From: Serratia symbiotica
GTDB lineage: Bacteria > Pseudomonadota > Gammaproteobacteria > Enterobacterales > Enterobacteriaceae
Assembly: GCA_900380265.1 (NCBI GenBank)
Contig: LR025083.1
Span: forward strand, 1,240,001 to 1,304,000
Direction: 5' to 3'
DNA length: 64,000 nucleotides
The notes under the pieces are model-generated. The model searched no databases and was not told the DNA's origin. It saw nothing but the letters and a program-made list of their open reading frames with translations. The stretch's first letter is position 1. Every line of letters begins with the position of its first letter. The position numbers were made by a program, and so were the translations under genes. Positions 48,541-59,088 of this stretch are shown here, one piece after another.

Positions 48541-48889
48541 TACTCTGTGCACCCGACTCCTCACTCAGTTGCTTCCGAGTAAGTGTATGTTTTACAAAAA
48601 TGATATCGGGCATTACATACTCCAGCCTGATACCAGTTTCAGGATAAATGCTGTACGGTACTCTAAGGCGCTTGCGTTAAATTCTGTATTAGGCTTCAGT
48701 TTTGATTATTAGCAATGCAATTTGTGTGTTGTTTTCACTCCATGTTTATAGTAAGTTGATTCAAACTAGGAATTTACTTTCCAGATTTGTTTTTAAAAGT
48801 TCAGAACAAGCAATTTACCTTCTTTTATTAAAAACTCAAAATATAATAATAGGAAATGTTGACAGTCCGTAAATTAACAGAGGTCTCAT
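48541..48889. other. gap after nth
   Basis: About 350 bases with no recognised gene. It contains an 18-base sequence (48767-48784) that recurs exactly inside the pdxH relic (53354-53371). Confidence 0.5.
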
Positions 48890-50140
48890 ATGAAAATAAA
48901 TCCGCTAATCCTTTTGTGGATAGCGACAGTGAGAATTAAATCCTAATCTCTGATTTTATCAGAATCAGGTAACATGCAGTTTTCTGCATATTTCATCCTT
49001 CGCTTATTTTCTAGTGACACCATGTCAATAAGCGGTGTGAATATTATATAAACAAAAAGAATAAACTGGAACTAGCAACTTACGCATCTTAAAACATAAG
49101 CTATATTTATTTTTATCGAATTCTGTGGTTCGCTTCAGATTAACGACCCGTCAGACATTACGGATTTTTCCTATCAACAGTCTAAGCTTTAGAAAGCTTA
49201 GACTGTCAACGATAATCCTCCTGCAGAGCACTAGAGCTTGGCCTTGCCTCCATTGGCGACTAAGAAAGTTAGGGTATTAGTTCTAACGCTGAGTTGCGAT
49301 TGAATCGCTTACTCCGGGCATAAGATTTCTAGGTTACCTGGATAATAGTACTTACTACCTCGCACCTTTTTTAAAAGCTGAGCCTGTCATCTTAGACTTT
49401 TACTTGCTATGAGCGGCGTTCATCTGAACATCAATTATAAATTTAACATGTACTACTATAGAACAGTAAAATCACTACCTTCTTTTGATACATAGCACGC
49501 TGGTCAGCGGCGTACTAGGCGTTACCGGTTGTCTTTTATCCTAGAAAATTTTCCAACCACATTGGTCAACTTTATTTTTACTTGCAGTAGGGGAATACAA
49601 TTCCAATCCGGACTTCAAACAGCTGCACCGCTACTAGTTGCTGGCAAACCTAGCAACTAAGATTTCTTTTGACGCGACTTTAACCAGCGTCTGCACAAAA
49701 CAGATTATCGCCCGCTCGGTTATGCCCAATCACTTTATTTCACTATAAAAATATACTCCTGCGCTTTTTTAAAACTATCATGGTTACTTTTTTCAAACGA
49801 TCACAGTATCCTTTCCTTACACTGACTAATCTCAAGATATGCGCTATAGAGCATCGATTAACTAATTATCTCCGCTTTATATCTGATGATAAATTTATTT
49901 GGTGTCAAATCTCATGCAGAGCCTATCGCCGTGGAATCCTAGTTCTAACTAAAATGGACGCTTCACGGCAAGTCGGGAACAATTTCCACTTTAATTAGAG
50001 TGTCAACGTAAACTAACAATATTTACACGTTATTAACCATCTAGCGCTATGTTCATCCATATTGGTATTGGCATCGCAATATAGTTATCTTGAAGCTAGA
50101 CATTCCTGAAGCCGTAGTGCATAACTTTGGACTTCGAAGG
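48890..50140 (+). pseudogene. dtpA: dipeptide/tripeptide permease DtpA (TppB) relic
   Basis: Proton-dependent oligopeptide transporter, next to nth in E. coli. The clearest island is at 49555-49634: TLVNFIFTCS, then in another frame EYNSNPDFKQLHRY-stop-LL. E. coli DtpA has [20 protein letters not shown] followed by PINYRNLL. Near 48980 AYFILRLFSS may be the KAFYLIFSIE region. The remaining space is about 250 bases short for a full gene, so a deletion in the C-terminal half is likely. Confidence 0.65.
49177..49206. repeat. perfect 14-bp inverted repeat inside the dtpA relic
   Basis: ACAGTCTAAGCTTT (49177-49190) and AAAGCTTAGACTGT (49193-49206) are separated by AG. No T-run follows. Confidence 0.8.
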
Positions 50141-50150
50141 AGATGTAAAA

Positions 50151-50853
50151 ATGAAAGTTCTGCGTACTGCTGACTGGCATTTGACATCACAACACAACTA
50201 GCGCAATAAGAGTGCGCGCCAATCTTTCACAAAAATACCAAAGAATTTAGGATAACTTTCTATAAGAAGCACGGGTATTTTATTTGCGCATATCATATTT
50301 AGTGAAATTAGCCTAAATGTTATGGCAGAACATTTAGGTTGGCGAGTAAGAAAGCGAAAGGGCGCCGCTTATGTGAGGACTCACCCTACAGGCACACCTG
50401 GGCTTACTGCTTAATAAGCAGAACATACTGGCTGAGTATGTTACTATCGTACAGTCTTTGACTTCCGCGTGAAAGATCGCGTTATAATGCCAGTATTAGC
50501 TAACTTGGTATACCAGCATCAGATTAAATAACTCCAGCACATTTCCAAAACTGCATAAGGGTTAGTCTACTTTTAAGTCTAAAATACAAAATGAGCACAG
50601 GGATATTACTCAATATCAGTTTAGCGCCCCTTGCGCTATTTCAGCACCTGCACTGACTAAACAAGACTAAATGCTAGAAAGCATTGTCAGCGCGCCAGAT
50701 ACCTGTTTTTACCCTATATCTCAGGTAATAACGTTGCAGCTTAATAGCCAACACTATGCCAGCTGATGGGTGAGTTTGATCGCATGACTGAGCCCTAAAG
50801 TTATTAGATGGTTCAACGCCAATCTGTTACGTAAGGGTTACCTGGTAAAATAA
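50151..50853 (+). pseudogene. gstA: glutathione S-transferase relic
   Basis: E. coli gstA lies between dtpA and pdxY, as here. The start ATG 50151 still has AAGGAGA at 50137-50143. It opens MKVLRTADWHLTSQHN then stop (E. coli MKLFYKPGACSLASHI). Later, EYVTIVQSLTSA with stops, followed by STFPKLHKG-stop-STF, corresponds to EGVAIMQYLADS and IATELHKGFTPLF. Near 50775 FDRMTEP corresponds to FMQRMAERP. Multiple stops make it non-functional. Confidence 0.75.
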
Positions 50854-50872
50854 CGTCTTAATTAGGATCTGT

Positions 50873-51733
50873 TTACAATTGCACTGCTTTAAATACACAG
50901 CGCGGGTGCACAATCATATTTTGTGCGGCAACAGTCTGCAGTTCATATTCCCCCATTTGCTGAGTTTTCATCATCACTTCATACACTGCGGCAGCAGTGT
51001 GCTCCAAAGCTTTATCTAAAGGCTTGCCTATCAACAAATTCACTAACAACAGACCACTGGTAAGGTCACCCACACCAACTGGTTGCCGACTACCGAAGTC
51101 TACAAGCGGTCTGCTGACGTGCCAGGCTTCATTATCCGTCACCAGCAGCATTTCGAATAAATCCTGGCGATAACCAGCTCGGCTTAGATGCTTCACTAAT
51201 ACTCTCTTAAGCATTGGGCCTATCAAAGATTGAGCAGCACTCACCGCCTGGCCCACATTGCATATCTCCCGCTGGCTTAACAATTCTAGCTCTAGTAGAT
51301 TTGGCGCGATAATATCGCTGGATAAAAGCGACTGCCCACAGTGAAATTCAGCCACACCTGGTGGCACCATACACCCTTTTTCAGGGTGACCCATCACTGG
51401 ATCGCAGAAATACAAAGCGTTTGGATTAGCCAATTTAACCTGACGCACAATTGATAAAATATGGCTACCTTGCTCCACAGAACCAATGTAGCCACTTAGC
51501 ACCGCATCACAGTGCTTCAATTGGTCAATTTCGGCAATCCCCTGAACGACTTCACTAAGATGGGGGGCCGGCATCACACACCCAGCCCATTTTCTATACT
51601 GAGTATGATTAGAAAATTGCACAGTATTTAACGGCCAAACGTTAACGCCCATACGGCGCATCGGAAACACTGTCGCACTATTACCGGCATATCCAAAAAC
51701 TACATGTGATTGGATAGAAAGAATATTTTTCAT
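50873..51733 (-). CDS. pdxY: pyridoxal kinase 2
   Basis: Cytoplasmic kinase that phosphorylates pyridoxal to pyridoxal 5'-phosphate (B6 salvage). The 286-residue product (E. coli 287) begins [20 protein letters not shown]. It contains the [11 protein letters not shown] nucleotide region and the [15 protein letters not shown] motif with the catalytic Asp near residue 220. No disruption. It follows tyrS by 49 bases on the same strand and is probably cotranscribed, as in E. coli. Its usual companion pdxH is dead upstream of tyrS, so pyridoxal uptake and phosphorylation may be the only salvage route left at this locus. Confidence 0.96.
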   Translation of the reverse strand: MKNILSIQSHVVFGYAGNSATVFPMRRMGVNVWPLNTVQFSNHTQYRKWAGCVMPAPHLSEVVQGIAEIDQLKHCDAVLSGYIGSVEQGSHILSIVRQVKLANPNALYFCDPVMGHPEKGCMVPPGVAEFHCGQSLLSSDIIAPNLLELELLSQREICNVGQAVSAAQSLIGPMLKRVLVKHLSRAGYRQDLFEMLLVTDNEAWHVSRPLVDFGSRQPVGVGDLTSGLLLVNLLIGKPLDKALEHTAAAVYEVMMKTQQMGEYELQTVAAQNMIVHPRCVFKAVQL

Positions 51734-51782
51734 CTTACCATGTCTTGTTTAAAATAAAGGGCAATCAAATCTCTTGTTCTGA

Positions 51783-53054
51783 TTATTTCCAATCCAGCAG
51801 ACAATAATTCTTTTTCCCGCGGCGCAGCAACGTGTAACGTCCAAAAAAGCGATCTATATCCCTGAAGGTGTATTGTGCGTTGGCTTGTTTCTCTCCGTTG
51901 ATACTCACCCCATTAGCAATGATCAAGGTACGTGCCTGACCGCGTGACGGCACAAGTTTAGCGCTCACCAGCGCCTGTTGCAGATCCGCATCTTCTGAAA
52001 GCTTAATAGCGGGCATTCCATCCTGCCATAACTGAGTAAAGTCCCCTTCGGTCATGTCGTGTAACGAACCGGAAAACAGGCTCTGAGTGATGCGTTGAGC
52101 AGCAGCTAAACCTTCTGCACCGTGCACCATGAAAGTCACTTCCTCCGCCAGAACGTACTGAGCACGGGCTACGCGATCGGAATACTTGTTTGCTTCTAAC
52201 GAATTAATGTCTGTTAGATTTAGAAAGGTAAAAAACTTCAGGAAACGGTAAACATCAGCATCTGAAGTATTAATCCAAAATTGGTAGAATGCATATGGGC
52301 TTGTTTTCTCTGCTGATAGCCAGACAGTACCTTCTCCGGTCTTGCCAAACTTGGTACCATTTGCTTTAGTAATAAGGGGAACAGTCAGGCCAAATACAGT
52401 TTTCTTATGAATTCGGCGGGTCAAATCAATTCCAGATGTCATGTTACCCCATTGGTCAGAGCCACCGATCTGTAGCTCTACTTGATGTCGCTGATACAAT
52501 TCGCTGAAATCAAACCCTTGTAACAAGTTATAAGAGAATTCAGTAAATGAGATGCCAGAGGAATCACGATTCAAACGCTGTTTGACCGCTTCCTTTTTAA
52601 CCATCTGATTCACAGAGAAATATTTCCCGATATCGCGTAGGAAAGTCAGCACGTTCATTTCGCCAAACCAATCATAATTATTGGCGACAATGGCCCTGTT
52701 TCTAACGCAGTCAAAATTCAGAAAAGCAGAAACCTGCTGGCGGATTTTCTCACCCCACTTCTTTAGCTCCCCGCTAGTATTGAGCTTACGTTCAGTTGCC
52801 TGAAAACTTGGATCACCGATCAGTCCTGTACCTTCCCCGACTAAGATAACTGGCGTGTGACCCGCCAATTGGAAGCGCTTCAAGCATAGTAAAGGCACCA
52901 GATGGCCCACATGCAAACTATCTGCAGTCGGATCGAAACCACAATACAGTACAATTGGCCCTTGCGCTAATCGCTCGATTAATGCTTCTTCATCTGTTAT
53001 CTGTACAACCAGGCCTCGCGCTTGCAGTTGTTTAATAAAGTTTCTGCTGGCCAT
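51783..53054 (-). CDS. tyrS: tyrosyl-tRNA synthetase
   Basis: Class I synthetase that charges tRNA-Tyr. The 423-residue product (E. coli 424) starts [20 protein letters not shown] at the ATG 53054-53052, with GGAG 6 bases upstream; an in-frame TTG just before it was not chosen. The HIGH motif is HVGH in [20 protein letters not shown]. The tyrosine pocket block [20 protein letters not shown] and the KMSKS-type KFGKT are intact. The C-terminal S4-like RNA-binding domain ([19 protein letters not shown]) is complete. First gene of a tyrS-pdxY unit; the pdxH relic precedes it. Confidence 0.98.
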   Translation of the reverse strand: MASRNFIKQLQARGLVVQITDEEALIERLAQGPIVLYCGFDPTADSLHVGHLVPLLCLKRFQLAGHTPVILVGEGTGLIGDPSFQATERKLNTSGELKKWGEKIRQQVSAFLNFDCVRNRAIVANNYDWFGEMNVLTFLRDIGKYFSVNQMVKKEAVKQRLNRDSSGISFTEFSYNLLQGFDFSELYQRHQVELQIGGSDQWGNMTSGIDLTRRIHKKTVFGLTVPLITKANGTKFGKTGEGTVWLSAEKTSPYAFYQFWINTSDADVYRFLKFFTFLNLTDINSLEANKYSDRVARAQYVLAEEVTFMVHGAEGLAAAQRITQSLFSGSLHDMTEGDFTQLWQDGMPAIKLSEDADLQQALVSAKLVPSRGQARTLIIANGVSINGEKQANAQYTFRDIDRFFGRYTLLRRGKKNYCLLDWK

Positions 53055-53188
53055 CAATGACTCCGTGTATAAACGAACATACCTTTACTGCTAAAGCCTT
53101 TCGCCTTACGAGAAACCAAATTAGGTGGTGAATAGGATAAGGTCTGGCAATGGCAGTATCAGCGCTAAACAGCTATTTGCTTTCTTCA

Positions 53189-53850
53189 TTACGCTAAGCA
53201 GTCAGTTGTCAGTCATTGCCGGTCTGCTGCTTTAGAAAACAGTCTTGCGGAGGTGTCACCGCCTTAATAGCATTTAACTAAATCTACTTTTAGATTAATC
53301 GGCTAAAAATTAAGAAACGGCAGCCCACCTGCTCGATATTTATTTTCAAATCTTAGGAATTTACTTTCCAGTAAGCGTATGTAAAAATGGCTATGCCTGT
53401 TGGGAAACTCAAGCACTAATCAGGTGGTCTTTTGGCTAACCGTTCAAATACTTCAGCAGCAACAGTGTTTCCAGGTACTCAAGTCTTCTGAGAAAGAAGT
53501 ACCTGAACTCTGACCGCACGCAGCAGAGGGAAGCAGTTTGATATACTGATTTTCGCCAATGTTAGCGTTTCAATTATTTCCTGTAAAATAAAAGCCAGCT
53601 TTTTATTATAACATCTTTAAAAGATGAGCCAATTCTTCTCTTATTCAGTTTGTCTACGACTGAACTGATAAATGGCGCCAAAATCGGATAGGCATGTCTA
53701 ACACGCTGGCATGAACCAACTTCCGAACAGGCTAAGCGCATTAACAATAAAATCCTTGCTATGCAAGGCAGTCCTGTTGTATTCATAACGCATGTTCATA
53801 ACATTACACTTATTCTCGACATCCATAATTTGACTAACTAGTCAAAAAAT
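53189..53850 (-). pseudogene. pdxH: pyridoxine/pyridoxamine 5'-phosphate oxidase relic
   Basis: PdxH oxidises PNP and PMP to PLP. The frame 53574-53786 carries an N-terminal part: SSVVDKLNKRRIGSSFKDVI followed by SWLLFYRK (E. coli ATVDESGQPYQRIVLLKHYD, GLVFYTN). Around 53330-53450 comes LLKYLNG, stop, PKDHLISA, stop, VSQQA, then TGKFLRFENKYRAGGLPF (E. coli [39 protein letters not shown]). At the end, DCFLKQQTGND, stop, then DCLA and TAA at 53191-53189 corresponds to DRFVYQR-GND-W and IDRLAP. Length matches a live pdxH. It sits directly upstream of tyrS as in E. coli. Confidence 0.88.
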
Positions 53851-54127
53851 CCAGTTATATCTGAAGAGTTCTAATCGATACAAGTTACTCAACTAGTCTC
53901 TATACGGTCACTGACCATTACCCTATGGTCCCACTCAAACCAATCGGTTTACCTCAGATGAGCAGTTTTATAGTTCTCTTTCAGGTCACTTTCTTTCAGA
54001 AAAATACCTTTCCGCCTGTAACATCTCATCACCACGCTTGAACGTTTAATACTACAGATAGCACTGCACTGTCGCGTGAATAATATACAACCTGACAGGT
54101 TATTACAAAGACTACCTACTATCCTTA

Positions 54128-54770
54128 CTAAGGCGCCAGTAAGGCAGATAATTGATTCCATATTATTTTGCTTAGTACAAATAATCCATAATTCTTTAAC
54201 CCTAGCGAAGCAAACAGCCACGCAAAGATAACAGTAGATAAATAACACCCAATGGCTTCATGTGTGGTTGCTCTTGCAAAGACACATTGGCCGATAGCGG
54301 GCAGATAGTTGGGCTGGTAAGCAACGGCGCCCAAATCATTATCGATCAAACCTGAACTATCGGCAAAACTGGCACGGACACGACAGTATCGCTAATAGTT
54401 TCACCATTCGAAACAGATTTCGCACTCAGCTACTCTATCACGATAGAGACTCATATTCTCGTTCAATTAGAGAATATTCCATGGGTATGACTGTTAATCC
54501 TGGCACAATGGGGCATTGTATCAAGCGAGTTGATCGCTTCTAATTCCTCCTCGGTTTCTAAGCGGACGATATTGAAATATTTGCAACCGTGCTGTTTGTG
54601 AAGCCGGTTCAAATAGGCTTAGCTGTAATCTTCTGTACTAAATGGCACATTAACGGCCTCTATATTTCAATACGATACCAACGCCAACGTTGTTGGCGTA
54701 AAGGTTTGGACAATATCAATAACACATGCGGTCATCAGGATATTGCTCAGACCGATCTCGAACTGTTGAG
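54128..54770 (-). pseudogene. unidentified gene relic with in-frame stops
   Basis: The minus strand from about 54765 to 54480 stays in one frame with only two stops. It includes GLSNILMTACVIDIVQTFTP, then NVPFSTEDYS, stop, AYLNRLHKQHG, then FNIVRLETEEELEAINSLDT. A later frame (54128-54349) reads IDNDLGAVAYQPNYLPAIGQ and VFARATTHEAIGCYL. Natural composition over some 200 codons argues for a dead gene. It does not match AnmK, SlyB, SlyA or MliC as I remember them. Confidence 0.45.
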
Positions 54771-56996
54771 CAGACTCCAGATCAAAGTCAGGAGAGATTA
54801 GAAATACCACCGATGCATAACACCACATAGCGCTCTATTGGACGCTATGACATTAACTAAGAACCGGATAATAACAACTGCGTTTCCGCTACTTTGATCT
54901 GATAATCGCAAAGTGGTGACATCAGGAACAGCACTGATACGGTGTTAATCACTATTTCAGATCGACATTGCATACTCTCTTTAGGTTCACACCATATGCT
55001 CTTGTCGGCGCAGACGACAACCTAACGTATTGCTGCGGGATCCTATGTCCTTTATCAATAGGAGTGACTCTTCATAAAATAGCGTTCCAAACTGAGCATC
55101 TACTGTTATTTACTCTCTTTGCATATGTTTAAATATCTTGCTTAGATGGCATCAACATTATACAATTATATCTGATTTTCTGTGCTACCCAAGTGTGACT
55201 TGATCACATACAATACCAAATGAATGTTATTCAGCTGCTCTTATAAATTACAATTCTACGATGAATAGCTGCATTGTACTATCCTTGTAGGCCGACTTAA
55301 GGAAGAATAAGTATACCAGAAATCCTCTGCAATTTAAAAATCAACACCACGCATTATTATACCTTTCATTACTATAACCCGACTATGACGTTGCTAAGAT
55401 AGGTTGACTTTGATTATCTCGAAAATATCAACTCCCTGCCATGCAATATTCTTCATGGCTATCTTCATGTTAAACAACGGTTTGCTGATTAAATACCACA
55501 TGACAACGTTCAACTTTGTACAATAATATTAAATGGGTAGTAATATACATTGCTTTAACCTATATATTTATCATTTGCACTGATCTAGCTTTGAGATCTT
55601 AGCTAGATCATGGATGATGAAATAAACCATCTTATATGATGAAACGTAGAATCGTCATTACTGTTAAGACTTTAATCCTGGCTAGTTCTAGTAACCATTC
55701 TATACCGAGCAACAATTAGAGCACATCAGAGATAAAACGAATGGGACCATACAATACGCTACTCTGATTGTTGTTCGTCTTATTCAGTTATAAAACTAAA
55801 ACGGCTCCCACATGGTTGGTATCCTCGATGGCCCCGTACTTAGTGGTTTACTTATTAAGCACTCATAAGTGGAATATTGGCTCCAACCTATCGAGGCTTA
55901 GTCAACACACTCGCTGGTGGCTTATGATTTAGCTTGGTTAGCGGCAGATTGCACCGATGCCCTTGGCTAAAAATTAAAACTAATAAAAAAGAGAACGTGC
56001 TAGTAGTCCAGAAACTCTCCATACAAAACTTTAGACAAGGCAGCAAGTGAGTGTGGCTAAAAGGTCGACACCATCACTGGCTTACCACCCGAAACACCTC
56101 TAGCCAGCAAAAGAGTTTAAACGTCTGATATCGTACTTTCAGATCCGCCTTCTGCTATTGGATCTCTTAGTCGAGTCATATTAACTCAGAGTTAAAAAAG
56201 AGTTCACTCAAAAAACATTAGGGAAGCAGTATGTGATTCTTTGTCATTAATCCGAAGATAGGGTTAGCTATGCTTTTATTCCTGGTCAGAAGATGCCAGG
56301 TATTAAAATATTCTTGGGCTTCTAGTTTTATTGTATTCCAGTATTTTATTTGCTAAATAAGCTTGCATAGCTAAATGCATCGATCCTAACATCATTAATT
56401 ATTTCTCTAGGTGTTAAAAACATGACGGCTTACTCATCCCTGATGAGTGCATCGGTCTCCTTGATTAGGTTAAGCGACTATCTCTATGCTCATAAGCACA
56501 AGTATGATGTGTACTCAACCGTTCCGAAAATGAGTCTAGATTCTGAAGCGTTACGAGATGCTTCAATGCCTATTTACTTGAGCCATGTGGACCTGTGACT
56601 GCTCCAGCGCTAACTAAGAATATTAGTGTAAAGTCAATTAAGGATTTTAAACTAGTTCTAGTGACTTAAAGATAAAATCGATAATCGCCATCAAAGATGG
56701 CTAATCGTGCTAAATCTAAAGCTGTTATTTGTTCCATTCACATCAATAAGCTAAATTAGCTTATTATATAATGTTTAATCCTATGCTTTATTTTTTGTTA
56801 AAAAGCAACTTTATATAAATACATTGTAGAGCTAACCAGTCTTTTATGATATATTAGCAGTTCGTTATGCGGATATTCGACATGTGATTGTTCTAGCTAT
56901 TTATTACTTGGGAATCAGTAACAACGTTTCTTACTCCCTACCTACTTTATTAGGTGTATTGTCTTTTTTACTTATACTTAATGCTGTTAATGAAAA

Positions 56997-57031
56997 TGAT
57001 CATTCCTTTCTTCTTAAGAAAGGAATGATCA
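56997..57031. repeat. perfect 16-bp inverted repeat with 3-base loop
   Basis: TGATCATTCCTTTCTT (56997-57012) and AAGAAAGGAATGATCA (57016-57031) around CTT. Not followed by a T-run on either strand and not next to a living gene. Confidence 0.85.
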
Positions 57032-57490
57032 CCAGACAATAGAACACCAGGTTACTTAGGTGTCCAGCCTGGCCATCAACATACTAACTAAGTATCTTAG
57101 AAAAAATTTCATTCTATATATAAAAGTATCTATCAACAGTAATTAACTGTGCCCTTTCGTTTAGACTGACTTTCAGTCAGTCCTTATACTAATAAGTATA
57201 ACATAACTCAATCAGTAATACTTGAGTATTAAGCTCACTTCTTTACTAGATTTCCCAATTGAATTAATTACCTATCAATAGGTTCTTTATTACTAAAATC
57301 GATAAAAATCCTACCTCTAATGCCATTTAACACCATTAGACCGCATCCTTTAATACTGAAAAGGATTGTGCATTCCAGCTTAAAAAAGTGACATCCGCAG
57401 GCTATAGGATCCTGCGATCTAGATTGAAACCTTTTGCACGAGACAGGTATACTGGTTTCAGCTCACCGCATCTACTACAGCTACCTATAG

Positions 57491-57872
57491 GATATAGACC
57501 CTTACTCTATACCCATACTACTTCCGGTGATCTGCACCGCACGATTGACTTCTATACTAAGGTTCTAGGCATGTCACACTGCCGCCTACTAGTGGAATCT
57601 AGTATATAAATATGCGCTAGCGGTCATTAGTTATTCTGGTGCAAGGCCAGATACAGTTATTGGACTAGTTTATAGCTGGTATGTATATAGTTGTGAAATG
57701 AGTACTTCGTTTTGGAATATAACGCTGGCGCCGAAGATTTAGTAGCCCGATCTGACTGCTGTTCTAACGACGACGACAACGTTATTTATGGAGTCGCAGA
57801 GTCAAAATTTGGCGCCAATAACATTGCCTTTATCGAAGATCCAGCTAGCTATCAAAATCGCACTAATTAAGC
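57491..57872 (+). pseudogene. gloA: lactoylglutathione lyase (glyoxalase I) relic
   Basis: GloA detoxifies methylglyoxal with glutathione. At 57500-57575 the frame reads RPLLYTHTTSGDLHRTIDFY followed by TKVLGM (E. coli [26 protein letters not shown]). Then, after stops, LVYSWYVYSCEMSTSFWNIT ([20 protein letters not shown]) and SKFGANNIAFIEDPASYQNR ([20 protein letters not shown]). The start codon is lost and at least three stops or shifts interrupt it. It immediately precedes rnt, as in E. coli. Confidence 0.88.
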
Positions 57873-58009
57873 ATAAAATGCTTGTAATGGCCTCGGTAAA
57901 TAATATGTATCCCGAACATAATAGCAGGTTCCTTTTGACCTAGATGTTAAGCCCTGCACGTGACTGAAAAATTTGCCATAATACGCACTATATCCGATGA
58001 AGATAAGAA

Positions 58010-58675
58010 ATGATGACAAAAAAAAATGACCTTAATGCTCTAAGTGGACGTTTTCGTGGATTTTATCCCGTAGTTATAGATGTAGAGACTGCCGGGTTTA
58101 ACGTAAAAACTGATGCATTACTAGAGATTGCCGCTATTACCTTGCAAATGGATGAGAGAGGGTGGTTGAAGCAGGATGAAATCCTGCACTTCCATATCGA
58201 GCCTTTTAAAGGTGCTAACTTGCAGCCTGAAGCACTAGCATTCAATGGAATTGATCCGCACAACCCACTCCGTGGTGCGGTCAGTGAATATGATGCGCTA
58301 AACAAAATTTTTAAAACAGTGCGTGCCGGAACTAAGCATCAGGGCTGTAGACGAGCAATTATTGTGGCGCACAACGCTAATTTTGATCACAGTTTCTTAA
58401 TGGCAGCAGCTGAACGCGTCCAGCTAAAGAATAATCCATTTCACCCATTCGCAACATTCGATACAGCGACGTTGAGCGGGCTAGTGTTAGGGCAGACGGT
58501 ACTGGCGAAAGCCTGTACCGCTGCCGGTATGCCGTTTGACAGTGCCCAAGCACATTCAGCGTTGTACGACACTGAACAGACAGCCCTGCTGTTCTGCGAA
58601 GTAGTTAACCGATGGAAGCGTCTCGGCGGTTGGCCACTCGCGCTTAGTATTTCTAGCGGGGAACAAATTATTTAA
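58010..58675 (+). CDS. rnt: ribonuclease T
   Basis: DEDDh 3'-5' exoribonuclease that trims the 3' ends of tRNAs and other stable RNAs. The 221-residue product (E. coli 215) keeps all five catalytic residues: D and E in VIDVETAGF (residues 24 and 26), D in HNANFDHSF, and H and D in AHSALYDTE. Tandem ATGs at 58010 and 58013 are both possible starts; the first is taken. The C-terminus is a few residues longer than in E. coli. Convergent with grxD, 32 bases apart. With two tRNA genes here lacking encoded CCA, 3'-end processing of tRNA is especially relevant. Confidence 0.97.
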   Translation: MMTKKNDLNALSGRFRGFYPVVIDVETAGFNVKTDALLEIAAITLQMDERGWLKQDEILHFHIEPFKGANLQPEALAFNGIDPHNPLRGAVSEYDALNKIFKTVRAGTKHQGCRRAIIVAHNANFDHSFLMAAAERVQLKNNPFHPFATFDTATLSGLVLGQTVLAKACTAAGMPFDSAQAHSALYDTEQTALLFCEVVNRWKRLGGWPLALSISSGEQII

Positions 58676-58707
58676 GAGGCTTAGCCTACATGTATACATC
58701 ACATTGC

Positions 58708-59088
58708 CTAGCAGCGGCAACAAGCTGCTTGGTTCTGAGGGCTATCGTCAGGCACAGCGCTGTATTTCTTTGTTGTTTCTTTAATAATCTGTTGTAACTC
58801 CCCGTGCTGATACATTTCAGTAATGATATCACAGCCACCAATTAATTCAGTGTCTACCCACAACTGTGGGAAAGTCGGCCAATGAGCGTACTGAGGCAAG
58901 TGTGCGCGAATATCTGGATGCTGCAAAATATCAACGTAAGCAAAGCGTTCTGCACAAGCAGAAATCGCTTGCACAGCCTGTGCAGAAAAACCACATCTTG
59001 GAAATTTTGGTGAGCCTTTCATGTACAGCAAAATGGGGTTGTTAGCGATCTGCTTTTGAATTTTTTCAATTGTAGTCATTGTGGTCAT
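58708..59088 (-). CDS. grxD: monothiol glutaredoxin 4
   Basis: Monothiol glutaredoxin that binds and transfers [2Fe-2S] clusters, usually as a dimer with glutathione and with BolA partners. The active site CGFS is at residues 32-35 in a MKGSPKFPRCGFSAQAVQ context, and the GSH-binding WPTFPQLWVDTELIGGCDI block is intact. The 126-residue product is about 11 longer than E. coli GrxD (115). ATG at 59079 (MTTIEK) is an alternative start and fits the family better; no strong ribosome-binding site decides. The C-terminus carries an extra tail ending AACCRC. It lies between rnt and mepH, as in E. coli with lhr lost. Confidence 0.95.
   Translation of the reverse strand: MTTMTTIEKIQKQIANNPILLYMKGSPKFPRCGFSAQAVQAISACAERFAYVDILQHPDIRAHLPQYAHWPTFPQLWVDTELIGGCDIITEMYQHGELQQIIKETTKKYSAVPDDSPQNQAACCRC

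Larger units (their letters stand above)
53851..57490. other. 3.6 kb of unreadable DNA between the pdxH and gloA relics
   Basis: In E. coli anmK, slyB, slyA and further genes lie here; none of their motifs could be identified. One minus-strand relic at 54128-54770 is clearly protein-like and listed separately. A plus-strand stretch near 56445-56590 reads LIRLSDYLYAHKHKYDVYST and MSLDSEALRDASMP, protein-like but unrecognised. A perfect hairpin lies at 56997-57031. Confidence 0.5.

Noticed and set aside
50151-50200. ATG start reading MKVLRTADWHL, which looks like the SbcD nuclease N-terminus
   Set aside because: The downstream islands and the position before pdxY fit gstA; a stop follows after 16 codons.
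53574-53786. 70-codon minus-strand frame
   Set aside because: It is the N-terminal part of the pdxH relic, not a gene.
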